A DNA stretch of 64,000 bases from an uncultured Bryobacteraceae bacterium. Its GTDB lineage: Bacteria; Acidobacteriota; Terriglobia; Bryobacterales; Bryobacteraceae. The DNA lies in contig CALDSU010000016.1 of the NCBI GenBank assembly GCA_937924525.1, forward strand, positions 124,001 to 188,000, given 5' to 3'. The translations under genes were made by a program, and so were the position numbers. This document shows, in pieces, positions 52,084 to 61,484 of this stretch (positions are counted from its first letter, which is position 1; the number at the start of each line of letters is the position of its first letter). Under the pieces are notes generated by a model that was not told where the DNA came from, made no database searches, and saw only the letters and a program-made list of their open reading frames with translations.

Positions 52084-52731
52084 ATGATTCTTCCCCCGGT
52101 GTATCCGATTCTGGACACGGAAGCCGCCGCGCGCTGCGCGTGCTCCTTGCGGGAGGCGGCCGAGGCGCTGGTGGCGGGGGGCGCGCGTATCCTGCAATTC
52201 CGCCATAAGCAGCAGTGGACCCGCGAAATTTTCGCCCTGGCGGCCTGGGTGCGGGACCTCTGCCGCGAGGCGGAGTGCGCGCTGGTGATCAACGACCGGG
52301 GCGATTACGCGGCGCTGCTGGAGGCCGGTCTGCACGTCGGTCAGACGGACCTGCTGCCGGCCTTGGCGCGGAAGTTGATTGGCCGCGCGGTGCTCGGGCT
52401 CTCGACCCACACGGCGCGCCAACTGGCGCAGGCGGGGCAGGAGCCGGTGGACTACGTGGCGTTGGGACCGATCTTCCCGACGCACTCCAAACCGCAGCCC
52501 GATCCGGTGGTCGGCGTCGAAGGGCTGCGCGCGTGGCGCCACCTGGCGCCCCATCCGCTGGTGGCCATCGGCGGCATCACGCGGCAAAGCGCGCCCGCGG
52601 TGTGGCAGGCGGGCGCCGCCTCGGTGGCGATCATCAGCGGCCTGCTGCCTGCCGGGGCGGCGGCGGACGAAATCAAAGAACGGATGAAGGCATGGCGGCA
52701 ACTCGCGCGGGAGACACAGTCGGCCTCGTAA
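52084..52731 (+). CDS. thiE: thiamine phosphate synthase
   Basis: A 215-aa TIM barrel that joins HMP-PP and thiazole phosphate to thiamine phosphate. Typical motifs are ILQFRHKQQW (36-45), VINDRGDYA, LHVGQTDL, LSTHT, DYVALGPIFPTHSK and LVAIGGIT. No other thiamine gene lies nearby. The split transketolase at 7.5-9.3 kb and other ThDP enzymes would consume the product. Its last 40 bp are overlapped by the next gene in another frame. Confidence 0.94.
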   Translation: MILPPVYPILDTEAAARCACSLREAAEALVAGGARILQFRHKQQWTREIFALAAWVRDLCREAECALVINDRGDYAALLEAGLHVGQTDLLPALARKLIGRAVLGLSTHTARQLAQAGQEPVDYVALGPIFPTHSKPQPDPVVGVEGLRAWRHLAPHPLVAIGGITRQSAPAVWQAGAASVAIISGLLPAGAAADEIKERMKAWRQLARETQSAS

Positions 52732-54089
52732 AGGGCCTGGGGCTGGTCGACGCCACCACCCTGGTCATGGGCTCGATGATCGGCTCGGGCATCTTTATTG
52801 TTTCCGCCGACATCGCCCGGCAGGTGCAGTCCCCGGGACTCCTCATGGTGGTTTGGGCGGCGGCCTCGCTGCTGACGCTGATGGCGGCTCTGAGCTACGG
52901 CGAACTGGCGGCGGCCATGCCTCACGCCGGCGGCCAATACGTCTACCTCCGAGAGGCTTTCGGACCCTTCGCGGCTTTCCTGTTCGGCTGGACGGCGTTT
53001 CTCGTCATCCAAACCGGAACCGTGGCGGCGGTAGCGGTGGCGTTCGCCAAGTACACGGGCGTGTTCTTCCCCTGGATTTCGGCGGAAACGCGGCTGGCGG
53101 GGGCGGGACGCTTCGGCATCAGCACGCAGCAGGCGCTGGCGATCGCGGTCGTGATTCTGCTCACCTGGATCAATTCGCGAGGCATTCGCACCGGGGCCGC
53201 CGTACAGAACGCCTTCACCTTCGCCAAGACGGCCGCGTTGCTGGGATTGGTGCTCAGCGGCGTGTTGGTCGGCCGCAACCCGGAGGCGGAGCGAATCAAC
53301 TTCGGCGGTTTCTGGGAAGGAGCGGATTGGTCCTGGACCACCGGGCGCGTGGTGGGCGTGGCGATGGTGGGCGCCCTCTTCTCCGCCGACGCCTGGAACA
53401 ACGTCACCTACACCGCGGGGGAGACCCGCAATCCGCGCCGCAACCTGCCGCTGTCGCTGGGTCTGGGCGTCGGCGTCGTCTGCCTGCTCTATGTGGCGAG
53501 CAACCTGGTCTATCTGGCGGTCCTGCCCTTGGAGCAAATCCAACATGCTCCGGAAGACCGGGTGGCGGCCGCGGCCGCCGAGCAGATGTTCGGCGGCGCG
53601 GCGGGGCAATGGATGGCGGCGGCGATCATGATTTCCACCTTCGGGTGCGCCAATGGCATCCTGCTGGCGGGCGCCCGTTTATATTACGCCATGGCGCTCG
53701 ACAACCTGTTTTTCCGGCGTGCCGGCCGCCTGGACCCGGTGTCGCACGCCCCGGTGTTCGCGCTTTGGATTCAGTGCGTCTGGACCTGCCTGCTGACGCT
53801 GAGCGGGCGCTACAGCGACTTGCTCGATTATGTTATCTTTGCAGTCTTATTGTTCTATATGTTGACCATTGGCGGCCTTTTCGTCCTGCGGCGAACCAGG
53901 CCGGCGATGGAGCGGCCGTACCGGGCGTTTGGCTATCCCTTGATCCCGGCGCTCTACTTGGCGCTGGCGGCCGCCCTTGAGATTCTGTTGCTTCGCTACA
54001 AACCGTCGTACACCTGGCCCGGACTGCTGATTGTGCTGCTTGGGGCGCCCGTGTATCTGCTGTGGCGGAGACGAGAGGAAGAAGGATGA
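52692..54089 (+). CDS. APC-superfamily amino acid permease
   Basis: A 465-aa membrane transporter with about 12 helices. The segment LVDATTLVMGSMIGSGIFIV holds the GSGIF substrate-binding turn, followed by ELAAAMPHAGGQYVYLREAFG and FSADAWNNVTYTAGETRNPRRNLP. I choose the ATG at 52692, inside the last 40 bp of thiE, because it gives the full first helix; the ribosome site is poor. The next permease overlaps its stop codon. The substrate is an amino acid or amine, not further predictable. Confidence 0.88.
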   Translation: MAATRAGDTVGLVKGLGLVDATTLVMGSMIGSGIFIVSADIARQVQSPGLLMVVWAAASLLTLMAALSYGELAAAMPHAGGQYVYLREAFGPFAAFLFGWTAFLVIQTGTVAAVAVAFAKYTGVFFPWISAETRLAGAGRFGISTQQALAIAVVILLTWINSRGIRTGAAVQNAFTFAKTAALLGLVLSGVLVGRNPEAERINFGGFWEGADWSWTTGRVVGVAMVGALFSADAWNNVTYTAGETRNPRRNLPLSLGLGVGVVCLLYVASNLVYLAVLPLEQIQHAPEDRVAAAAAEQMFGGAAGQWMAAAIMISTFGCANGILLAGARLYYAMALDNLFFRRAGRLDPVSHAPVFALWIQCVWTCLLTLSGRYSDLLDYVIFAVLLFYMLTIGGLFVLRRTRPAMERPYRAFGYPLIPALYLALAAALEILLLRYKPSYTWPGLLIVLLGAPVYLLWRRREEEG

Positions 54090-55531
54090 GTCTTTTCCGG
54101 AGGAAGCCGATCCATTTGGCGGCGGGCGACGAGGGGCACGTCACCCTAAAGCGCACGTTAACCGCCAATTCCCTGATCGCGCTAGGAATTGGCGCCATCA
54201 TTGGCGCGGGACTGTTCTCGCTGACCGGAGTCGCCGCGGCGCAGCACGCCGGTCCGGCCATTGCCGTATCCATGCTGGTGGCCGCCATCGGCTGCGCATT
54301 CGCCGGATTCTGTTATAGCGAGTTCGCCTGCATGATCCCGGTGGCGGGGAGCGCCTACACGTACGCTTACACCACAATGGGAGAATGGCTGGCCTGGATC
54401 ATCGGCTGGGACTTGGTGCTCGAGTATGCCGTCGGCGCGGCCACGGTTTCCATCAGTTGGTCGGCCTACGTGGTTTCCGTGCTGGCGGACTTTGGCATCC
54501 ACATTCCGCCCCAGTTCGCCGCCGGTCCCTTCGAACCGGTCAAGCTGCCGGATGGCACCGTGCTGCAAGGGATTGTGAACCTGCCGGCGATCTTCATCAT
54601 CATCGTGATCTCGCTGCTGCTGATGATTGGCATTCAGGAGTCGGCGCGGGTCAACAGCGTCATCGTGGTGATCAAAGTCGCCGTGGTGCTGGTGTTCATC
54701 GGCCTCGGATGGCTCTACATCGAGCGGGCCAATTACACTCCTTTCCTGCCGGAAAATACGGGCGAATTCGGTAAGTTCGGCTTGAGCGGCGTCATGGCCG
54801 GCGCGGGCACCATCTTTTTCGCCTACATCGGCTTTGATGCGGTCTCGACGGCGGCGCAGGAGGCCAAGAATCCGCAGCGCGACATGCCGATCGGGATTCT
54901 GGGATCGCTGGCGATTTGCACCATCTTGTATGTGTTGTTCTCGGTGGTGCTGACGGGCATGGTGCATTACGAGCAACTGGGTGTGGCCGCCCCCGTGGCG
55001 GTGGCGATTGACAAGACCCCGTTCGGCTGGCTGAAACTGGCCGTAAAGTTCGGCATCATCGCCGGCTTCACCTCGGTGATCCTGGTGATGCTGCTGGGGC
55101 AAAGCCGCGTTTTCTTCTCCATGTCCCGTGACGGGCTGGTCCCCAAGGTCTTTTCCGATATCCATCCCAAGTGGCGGACCCCTTGGCGGTCCAACCTGCT
55201 GTTCTGCCTGTTTGTGATCCCCTTCTCAGGATTCCTGCCGATCTCGGTGGTGGGGCACATGACCAGCATCGGAACGCTGTTCGCGTTCGTGATTGTGTGC
55301 GCGGGCATCCTGGTGATGCGCAAAACGAATCCAAACCAGCCCCGCCCGTTCAAGACGCCGCTGGTGCCGCTGATTCCGGTGATGGGCATCATCTGGAACT
55401 TCGCCATGATGTACTCGCTGGGTTGGGACAACTGGATGCGCCTCCTGGTCTGGCTGGGCATCGGGCAGGTGCTGTTTTTCTTTTACGGCCGGCGGCACAG
55501 CAAGTTGGGGCGCGCCGCAGGGCCAGCGTAA
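54086..55531 (+). CDS. APC-superfamily cationic amino acid transporter-like permease
   Basis: A 481-aa membrane protein of the YfnA/CAT type with 12-14 helices. The text NSLIALGIGAIIGAGLFSLTG (36-56) holds the unwound GAGLF motif. YSEFACMIPVAGSAYTYAYTTMGEW and FFAYIGFDAVSTAAQEAKNPQRDMP are hallmarks of cationic/branched amino acid carriers. ATGA overlaps the previous permease stop and GAAGAAGG precedes the ATG. It differs clearly in sequence from its neighbour, so the pair is not a recent duplication. Confidence 0.9.
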   Translation: MSLFRRKPIHLAAGDEGHVTLKRTLTANSLIALGIGAIIGAGLFSLTGVAAAQHAGPAIAVSMLVAAIGCAFAGFCYSEFACMIPVAGSAYTYAYTTMGEWLAWIIGWDLVLEYAVGAATVSISWSAYVVSVLADFGIHIPPQFAAGPFEPVKLPDGTVLQGIVNLPAIFIIIVISLLLMIGIQESARVNSVIVVIKVAVVLVFIGLGWLYIERANYTPFLPENTGEFGKFGLSGVMAGAGTIFFAYIGFDAVSTAAQEAKNPQRDMPIGILGSLAICTILYVLFSVVLTGMVHYEQLGVAAPVAVAIDKTPFGWLKLAVKFGIIAGFTSVILVMLLGQSRVFFSMSRDGLVPKVFSDIHPKWRTPWRSNLLFCLFVIPFSGFLPISVVGHMTSIGTLFAFVIVCAGILVMRKTNPNQPRPFKTPLVPLIPVMGIIWNFAMMYSLGWDNWMRLLVWLGIGQVLFFFYGRRHSKLGRAAGPA

Positions 55532-55688
55532 CCAGAACGACGCCGCATAGCCCCGGCCGGCCGCCGGTTGCGCGCCGCGCGGGGCGTTGTGGCCTCGAGA
55601 CGCTCGCCGGGTTGCCAGTTTGCGCCGGGGACGCCACACTAAGAGGGAAGGCGCGGCTCTGCGGGCCGCTGCCGAAAGAGTTCTCGAC

Positions 55689-56546
55689 ATGGCACGTTTT
55701 TTTGCAATGCTGCTCTGCTGCGCGGCCGCCGCGCTGCCGGCGCCACCCTACCGCGCTCTGATCATCGACGGCCAAAACAACCACGCCTGGCAAGAAACCA
55801 CTCCCGTGCTCCGGCGCCTGCTGGAGGAAACGGGATTGTTCCAGGTGGCTGTCGTGACGACGCCGCCCCAGGGCGGAGATTTTTCCTCGTTCCGTCCGGA
55901 TTTTCCCCGTTATCAGGTCGTGATCAGCAACTACAACGGCGAGCCCTGGCCTCGCCCGGTACAGGAAGCCTTCACCGCCTACGTGCGGGGAGGAGGCGGC
56001 TTCGTCGTCTATCATGCCGCGGACAACGCCTTCCCTGAATGGCCGGAATACAACGAGATGATCGCCTTGGGCGGCTGGGGGAACCGGGATGAGCGCGCCG
56101 GACCTTACCTTCGGTTGCGGGATGGCAAGATTCTCCTCGATTCCTCGCCCGGGCGCGGGGGCAGCCATGGCGCCCGCCACGAGTTTCTCATCACGGTGCG
56201 AGACCGCCAGCATCCCGTGACCCGCGGTCTGCCGGAAACCTGGATGCACGCCAAGGACGAACTTTACGACCGCTTGCGGGGTCCCGCCCGCAACCTCACC
56301 TTGCTGGCCACCGCGTTTTCCGATCCCTCCACCCGTGGCAGCGGCGAACACGAACCGATGCTGTTCACCGTCGCTTTCGGCAAGGGGCGCGTGTTCCATA
56401 CGACCCTGGGCCATGACCTGGAAGCCATGCGCTGCGTCGGCTTCATCGTCACGTTGCAGCGCGGCGCGGAGTGGGCAGCCTCCGGCCAAGTGACGATTCC
56501 CGTGCCGCGCGACTTCCCGACCGCCGAGCGCGTCAGCGTCCGGTGA
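55689..56546 (+). CDS. exported ThuA-domain protein
   Basis: A 285-aa secreted protein with a signal (ARFFAMLLCCAAAALPA) and a ThuA (trehalose utilisation) domain of class I glutamine amidotransferase-like fold. YRALIIDGQNNHAWQETTP, GGGGFVVYHAADNAF, and GRVFHTTLGHD are characteristic. The catalytic Cys of amidotransferases is absent, as in the family. The role is unknown, possibly sugar processing. The next gene starts 24 bp downstream. Confidence 0.85.
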   Translation: MARFFAMLLCCAAAALPAPPYRALIIDGQNNHAWQETTPVLRRLLEETGLFQVAVVTTPPQGGDFSSFRPDFPRYQVVISNYNGEPWPRPVQEAFTAYVRGGGGFVVYHAADNAFPEWPEYNEMIALGGWGNRDERAGPYLRLRDGKILLDSSPGRGGSHGARHEFLITVRDRQHPVTRGLPETWMHAKDELYDRLRGPARNLTLLATAFSDPSTRGSGEHEPMLFTVAFGKGRVFHTTLGHDLEAMRCVGFIVTLQRGAEWAASGQVTIPVPRDFPTAERVSVR

Positions 56547-56570
56547 AAATGTGGGAAACTCGGGGAGGTC

Positions 56571-57323
56571 ATGCACTTGTGGCGTAACCGCTTGGCGGCC
56601 CTGCTGTGCCTGTTGAGCGGCGGGCCCGTCGCCGGGGACGAGCCGCGCCCGCGTTTTCCCGAGCGGGAGCACTTGCACTACGCGATCGAGTGGCGGCTGT
56701 TCACGGCCGGATCAGCCCGTCTCGATTGGACGTCGGGCCCGCACGGCGTCGACACCCAGCTTTTGATCCAATCGGCCGGACTGGTCAGCGCGCTCTATCG
56801 GGTGAATAACCGGTACGCGGCCCACGCCGATGACGCGCTGTGCACGGCCTCCACCTTTTTAACGGCCGAGGAAGGACGCCGCCGGCGGGAAACCCGCGTC
56901 ACCTTCGAGCGGTCTTCGGCTACCGCCGATTACTTGGAACGCGACACCGTGCGCGACGCCACCGTGCTGGCCAAACAAATCGAGACGCCGCCTTGCGTGA
57001 TGGATGTCATTGGCGCGCTCTACCGTTTGCGCGGCCTGCATCTCCCGGTCGGGCAGGCCACGGAACTGCCCGTCAGCGATGGCAAGAAAGCGGTGATGGC
57101 CCGTCTGGAGGCCCAGCAGAAGGAGACGTTGAAAACTCCCGCGGGTGAATTCGCCACGGTGCGCTACGAAGCGTTCCTGTTTAACGACGTGCTCTACAAG
57201 CGCTCCGGCCGCGTGTTCATCTGGATCACCGACGACGGACGCCGCTTGCCTGTGCAGGTGCAGATCCGCCTGCAATTCCACATCGGCACCATCACGGCTC
57301 AGTTGGAGAAATACGAGACATGA
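56571..57323 (+). CDS. exported DUF3108-domain protein
   Basis: A 250-aa protein with a signal peptide (HLWRNRLAALLCLLSGGPVAG). The DUF3108 domain shows HYAIEWRLFTAGSARLDW, DFERSSATADYLER-like text, and RSGRVFIWITDDGRRLPVQVQ. Family function is unknown; it is an outer-membrane/periplasm-linked protein in diderms. ATGA overlaps the stop with the next (SGNH) gene, so they are coupled. Confidence 0.8.
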   Translation: MHLWRNRLAALLCLLSGGPVAGDEPRPRFPEREHLHYAIEWRLFTAGSARLDWTSGPHGVDTQLLIQSAGLVSALYRVNNRYAAHADDALCTASTFLTAEEGRRRRETRVTFERSSATADYLERDTVRDATVLAKQIETPPCVMDVIGALYRLRGLHLPVGQATELPVSDGKKAVMARLEAQQKETLKTPAGEFATVRYEAFLFNDVLYKRSGRVFIWITDDGRRLPVQVQIRLQFHIGTITAQLEKYET

Positions 57324-58384
57324 GAATCGCCCGGTTTGTCCTGGCGGCCGCCCTGACGTTGCCCCTGGCCGCTCAACCCCCGGCGCGCCTGCCGGCGCCG
57401 GAAGCGCTCGCGCTGTTTGAACGTGCGACGCACCTGATTGAGTCCACCTCCGCCGTGGTGCCGGGCCTGGCCCGGGCCGCCGCCCCCGTGCTCGAGGACG
57501 CGCGCCAGACTCTCCTGCTGCTCCAGCGGGAGAACGCCAGCGGTCCCGGCGCCACCTACACGCTGCTCTCGCAACTGCGCGCGTACCTGGCGCTGGCGGA
57601 AACCGTGCCCAAGCCCTACCCCTTCCCCGAAGCCGCCCGCCGCCAGTTCGCCGAGTACCGCGAGGCGGTCGATCGCATCGATACTCATTTTCGGGCGTTG
57701 CTGGACGCGACGGAAACCCAGCTTCGGGGCGCGGACCGCGACAACCTCGCCCGGTACCGCGAAGACAACGAGCGCCTGGGCCGCCCGGCCCCGAATCAGC
57801 GCCGCGTGGTGTTTCTGGGCGATTCCATTACCGATGCCTGGCGGCTCCATGAATATTTTCCCGGCCGTGACTTTGTGAACCGCGGCATCAGCGGGCAGAT
57901 CACGGGCCAGATGCTGGGCCGCATGAAGGCGGACGTCCTCGACCTCCAGCCGCAAGCGGTGGTGGTGCTCGCCGGAACCAATGATCTGGCCCGCGGCGTC
58001 GACCAGACCGTCATCCGCAACAACCTGACGATGATCGCCGACCTGGCCGAGAAGCATCGCATTCGCGTGCTTCTGGCCTCCCTTCTGCCCGTCAGCGACT
58101 ATCATAAAGACGCCAATCCCGGTTACGCGCGCACGGGGTCCCGGCCGCCCGCGCGCATTCGCGAGCTGAACGACTGGATCAAAGCGTTCTGCGCCAGCCG
58201 GGGATTCACCTACGTGGATTACTACACGCCGCTGGTGGACGGAGGCGGCATGCTCCGCCGGGATTACGCCGACGACGGGCTCCACCCTAATGCGCAGGGC
58301 TATCGCGTGATGGCGCCCGTGGTGTTGGAGGCCATCGACCGTACGCTCGGCGGCGCGCCGGCCGCCGGCCGCAAGCGGCGCTAG
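57320..58384 (+). CDS. exported SGNH/GDSL-family hydrolase
   Basis: A 354-aa secreted esterase-like enzyme. A signal (RIARFVLAAALTLPLAA) is followed by an unassigned helical region (about 25-155) and the SGNH domain (160-345). Catalytic residues are S169 in FLGDSITDAW, G192 in GISGQIT, N221 in LAGTNDLARG, and the D319/H322 pair in DDGLHPNAQGY. Substrates are often acetyl groups on glycans. It is coupled to the DUF3108 gene by a 4-bp overlap. Confidence 0.9.
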   Translation: MRIARFVLAAALTLPLAAQPPARLPAPEALALFERATHLIESTSAVVPGLARAAAPVLEDARQTLLLLQRENASGPGATYTLLSQLRAYLALAETVPKPYPFPEAARRQFAEYREAVDRIDTHFRALLDATETQLRGADRDNLARYREDNERLGRPAPNQRRVVFLGDSITDAWRLHEYFPGRDFVNRGISGQITGQMLGRMKADVLDLQPQAVVVLAGTNDLARGVDQTVIRNNLTMIADLAEKHRIRVLLASLLPVSDYHKDANPGYARTGSRPPARIRELNDWIKAFCASRGFTYVDYYTPLVDGGGMLRRDYADDGLHPNAQGYRVMAPVVLEAIDRTLGGAPAAGRKRR

Positions 58385-58494
58385 GCTATAGACCAGCCGC
58401 GTGCGCCGCACTTGCGACGCCGCACCACCCTTGACGCGCAGGGCGCACCGGGCCGCCCTTCGGTATCGAGCGCCCGGCCGCCCGGGTCCAGGAG

Positions 58495-60297
58495 CTACCG
58501 GAAACCGGCTTCCGCCAGCACGATCCCGAGTTCGCGGCGGTCGCCCGGCGAGGTGAAGGTCCGGTCCACCTCCAGCGCGAGCGTGACCGTCGTCCCGTCG
58601 CCGCGGACCGGTGCGGTCTCCAGCGTATGCGCGCCCGGACCGGCCAGCGCCCGGCGCTCGATCACCCGCCCATCCACTGCAATCGTGAGTTCCCGGGCCG
58701 CCGCTTCCGCGGGTAGGTAGAGCTGGACGCGGACCGGTTTGGGAACGGTGGGATTGCGCAGCAGCAGCACGCCGCGGCGCATCATCCAGCGGTAGCGGTC
58801 CTCTTCCAGGCGGTCGATGCCGCTCACCAGGTGCCCGGCGGCGTCGGGAGCGTTCATCGGCAGCCACTCGCGGACCGGTTCGCGCTCGATCACCAATTCC
58901 GCGCGGACCCGGTCGATGACTCCCCCCGCGACGTCGAACGGCCAGTAGCCGTTCCGATAGGTCGAATAGGCCGATCGCGATTCCAACCCGATCAGCCGCA
59001 GCGGAAGCGCCGGGCGGATTTCCAGCCGGGCCAGCGGCGTCAAGGATCCCCCGCCGGTCGTGAACGAAGCCGGATATCCCAGTTCACTGGTGACGACGAT
59101 TTCTCCCGGGCGCACCGCTTGGCCATGCACCAGGGGCAGGCCGCCCAGCGCCTCCAGATAAAAACGCAGCCCCCACTCTCCGTTGATCCAGACCCGGCGG
59201 GTTTCGGCATGCTCGCGCAACGATTCGGCAAAGTTGCGGTAGGCGCTCCAGTGTTCGAGGTTGACCCAGGCGAGGCCGAGACTCAGCGCGAGCTGCAGGG
59301 CGACGCCTGCCGCCAGCCAGGGAACGGGAAGCCGGCCCACCAGCAGGCAAACCGGCGCGGCCATCGGCCACAGGTAGCGCGCCGATCCCGAGAAGAACAT
59401 CACCAGCGCGCCGGCGAAGAACAACGCCGCCCACGCGCCCAGAAAGAGCGCTTCCCGGTCGCGTCCCCGCCACTTCCAGGCCGCCGCCAGCGGAAGGAAC
59501 GGCGGGACGATCCAACAGGCATGCACGGTGAGCGCCGCGGCGTTGCGCAGCTTGTTGGTCAGCCCCTGAAATCCGTACTTCTGGAAATGCCCCTGCAAGA
59601 CGGCCAGAGGCAACGTTCCGCGCGAGAGCAGTTCAAAAAGCTGCCAGGCCGCCAGCGCCGCCGGCGGCGTTAGGACCAGCAACCACGCTGCCGGACTGCG
59701 GCGGCGGAACAGCCACGCATAAACAGCCAGAATCGGCGTGAGCAGCACGGCCTGGAAGGCGGTGAGCGCCGCCAGCGCCAAGGCGAGCGCGGTCAGCGCC
59801 CAGTGCGCCTCCCAAACGTAGAGCGCCACGGCCGCGGTCCAGAAGGCCACCAGCGGCAAATCGGATTCCAGGGAAGCGCCGTTGACCACGAAAGGGATGA
59901 TCGAGCAGAACAAGAGCGCCGCCCACAGCGGATGCGGCGCGAATCGGCGGGCCAGCGCGTACATCGCCAGCGCCGCCATCAGCGACAGCGCCAGGTAGGC
60001 GGCATGAAACGGAATCTCCTCGACGTCGCCCCGCCACGCCAGCAGCGCGCCCAGCAGCCAGGAATTCAACGGCGGGTGCGGATGCCCCCGCATATCGACC
60101 CAGTCGCCGAGAAACACGTAGCGCGTGTGCGTCGGATGCAGCGGATCGATCTGGGCGTGCTGCGCGCCGGCCAGATAGTAAAGCTCGTCGCCCTGCACCG
60201 GATGCGCGAGAAACGGCAGGCGGATCAGCAGCACAAACGCGGCGACGATCAGCGCGTCGCGCCGCCAGGACAGGGAACCACCAGGAACTCCGGACAT
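58495..60297 (-). CDS. GT-C (GT39/83-like) membrane glycosyltransferase
   Basis: A 600-aa integral-membrane enzyme with about ten helices in its first 380 residues, using a lipid-linked sugar. D37/E38 in HPVQGDELYYLAGAQH is the catalytic first-loop motif. The remaining 200 residues (from about 400) form a soluble beta-rich domain. GGGAGG ahead of the ATG at 60297 is a good ribosome site. The acceptor may be lipid A, protein or a glycan. It is convergent with the SGNH hydrolase gene. Confidence 0.82.
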   Translation of the reverse strand: MSGVPGGSLSWRRDALIVAAFVLLIRLPFLAHPVQGDELYYLAGAQHAQIDPLHPTHTRYVFLGDWVDMRGHPHPPLNSWLLGALLAWRGDVEEIPFHAAYLALSLMAALAMYALARRFAPHPLWAALLFCSIIPFVVNGASLESDLPLVAFWTAAVALYVWEAHWALTALALALAALTAFQAVLLTPILAVYAWLFRRRSPAAWLLVLTPPAALAAWQLFELLSRGTLPLAVLQGHFQKYGFQGLTNKLRNAAALTVHACWIVPPFLPLAAAWKWRGRDREALFLGAWAALFFAGALVMFFSGSARYLWPMAAPVCLLVGRLPVPWLAAGVALQLALSLGLAWVNLEHWSAYRNFAESLREHAETRRVWINGEWGLRFYLEALGGLPLVHGQAVRPGEIVVTSELGYPASFTTGGGSLTPLARLEIRPALPLRLIGLESRSAYSTYRNGYWPFDVAGGVIDRVRAELVIEREPVREWLPMNAPDAAGHLVSGIDRLEEDRYRWMMRRGVLLLRNPTVPKPVRVQLYLPAEAAARELTIAVDGRVIERRALAGPGAHTLETAPVRGDGTTVTLALEVDRTFTSPGDRRELGIVLAEAGFR

Positions 60298-60415
60298 GCC
60301 CGCCTCCCTATTGAACAACACCGGCGCCCGGTGCGGCGGACGCTTCCCCCTCGCGGATGGCGCTCCTATCACGCAGGCGAATCGGGCCGGGAGGCCGGTC
60401 CGGAAGGAGTGATCC

Positions 60416-61376
60416 ATGCCTGATCTTGCCTGGTGGAGCCGCCGCCAGTTCGGGCTGGCGTTGTGCGGCTTGCCCCTGACCTCGTTCGCCAGGCTCGACG
60501 AGGAACTGCGGTCGATGTCCTGAAACCAGCCGGCCACGGTGGCGAAGGCCTATTTGTCCGCGCCGCAGCAGCAGCTATGGCGACCTGGATCCGTACCTGC
60601 CCATGTTCAAGACGGCTCATCACCTCAAACACCGCAAGGGGTTGATTGGCGCCGCGAATCCCCAGGGCATACTGGAGACCACCCCGGCCTTCGCCGAAGC
60701 CTTTGGCGCCAAGTTCCAGTTCGTCACCGGCAATGAGTTCCGCGACGCCTTCGTCCAGGGTGCGCCGCGCGTCGTGGAGCCGAGACCGGAGGAAATCCTG
60801 AACGGGCTGCGCTTCTACCTTGCGCTGAAGAACACGCTGCCCGGCTATCCCTGCATCGCCTTTTCCAAGCTGAACGACGCGGGACTGTACGGGGTGTGCG
60901 AGGGGGACCTGGCCTCCACCATGACGCAAATGCTGGCGACCTCCTACGCCGGAGCGCCGGGCTTTGTTTCGGACCCGGTGTTCGACGCCAGCCGCAAGGA
61001 AGTGATCCACGCGCACCGCGTCTCGGCCACGCGCCTGCTGGGCTTCGACGCGCCTGCCTCCCCGTACATCATTCGCGATCACCTCGAGACCAAGGAGGGC
61101 GCCGTGTTGCAGGCGCTGATGCCCTCGGACCGGACCGTGACGGTGGCGCGGTTTGCCGGGCCGAAACAAATGCTGGTTTCGACGGCGGAGGTCACGGGCG
61201 TGGTCGACAGTGACCGGGGATGCCGGCGCCCGATTCGCACGCGCGTCGCCGACGCAGAGCGCTGGCTGCGCAACTACGGGCCGGGCTTACACCAGGTAGT
61301 CTTCGACGGCGATCACGTGCGAACCATGGAGCGGATGGGCCGCCTGTTCGGTTTCGAGACCGTGCACGAAATCTGA
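60416..61376 (+). pseudogene. broken fucose-isomerase-like gene with Tat signal
   Basis: The start is intact: AAGGAG precedes the ATG at 60416, and a 35-residue peptide with a Tat signal (SRRQFGLALCGLPLTSFA) runs to a TGA at 60521. The rest continues in another frame from about 60576 (YGDLDPYLPMFKTAHHLKH) to 61376 and is the C-terminal half of an L-fucose/arabinose isomerase-like protein: CEGDLASTMTQML, PYIIRDHLETKEGA and DHVRTMERMGRLFGFE. Relatives are about 430-480 aa, so roughly 150-200 residues are missing. Either an internal deletion plus frameshift happened, or the sequence is misassembled. A start at 60603 could still give a 257-aa remnant. Confidence 0.7.
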
Positions 61377-61457
61377 ACGCGGCCACGCGACCGCGCCGCC
61401 GCCGCGGCTTTCAACCCGCTATCGGCCTGGCCGCTGAACGCACGCCGGACCGCGTGA

Positions 61458-61463
61458 TACAGT
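61458..61463 (+). promoter_or_regulatory. candidate -10 box of proS
   Basis: TACAGT (in GTGATACAGTACTG) lies 21 nt before the proS ATG at 61485. The rest of the 108-bp spacer from the broken isomerase gene shows no other signal. Confidence 0.3.
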
Positions 61464-61484
61464 ACTGTCTTTGCCCCCCTCATC

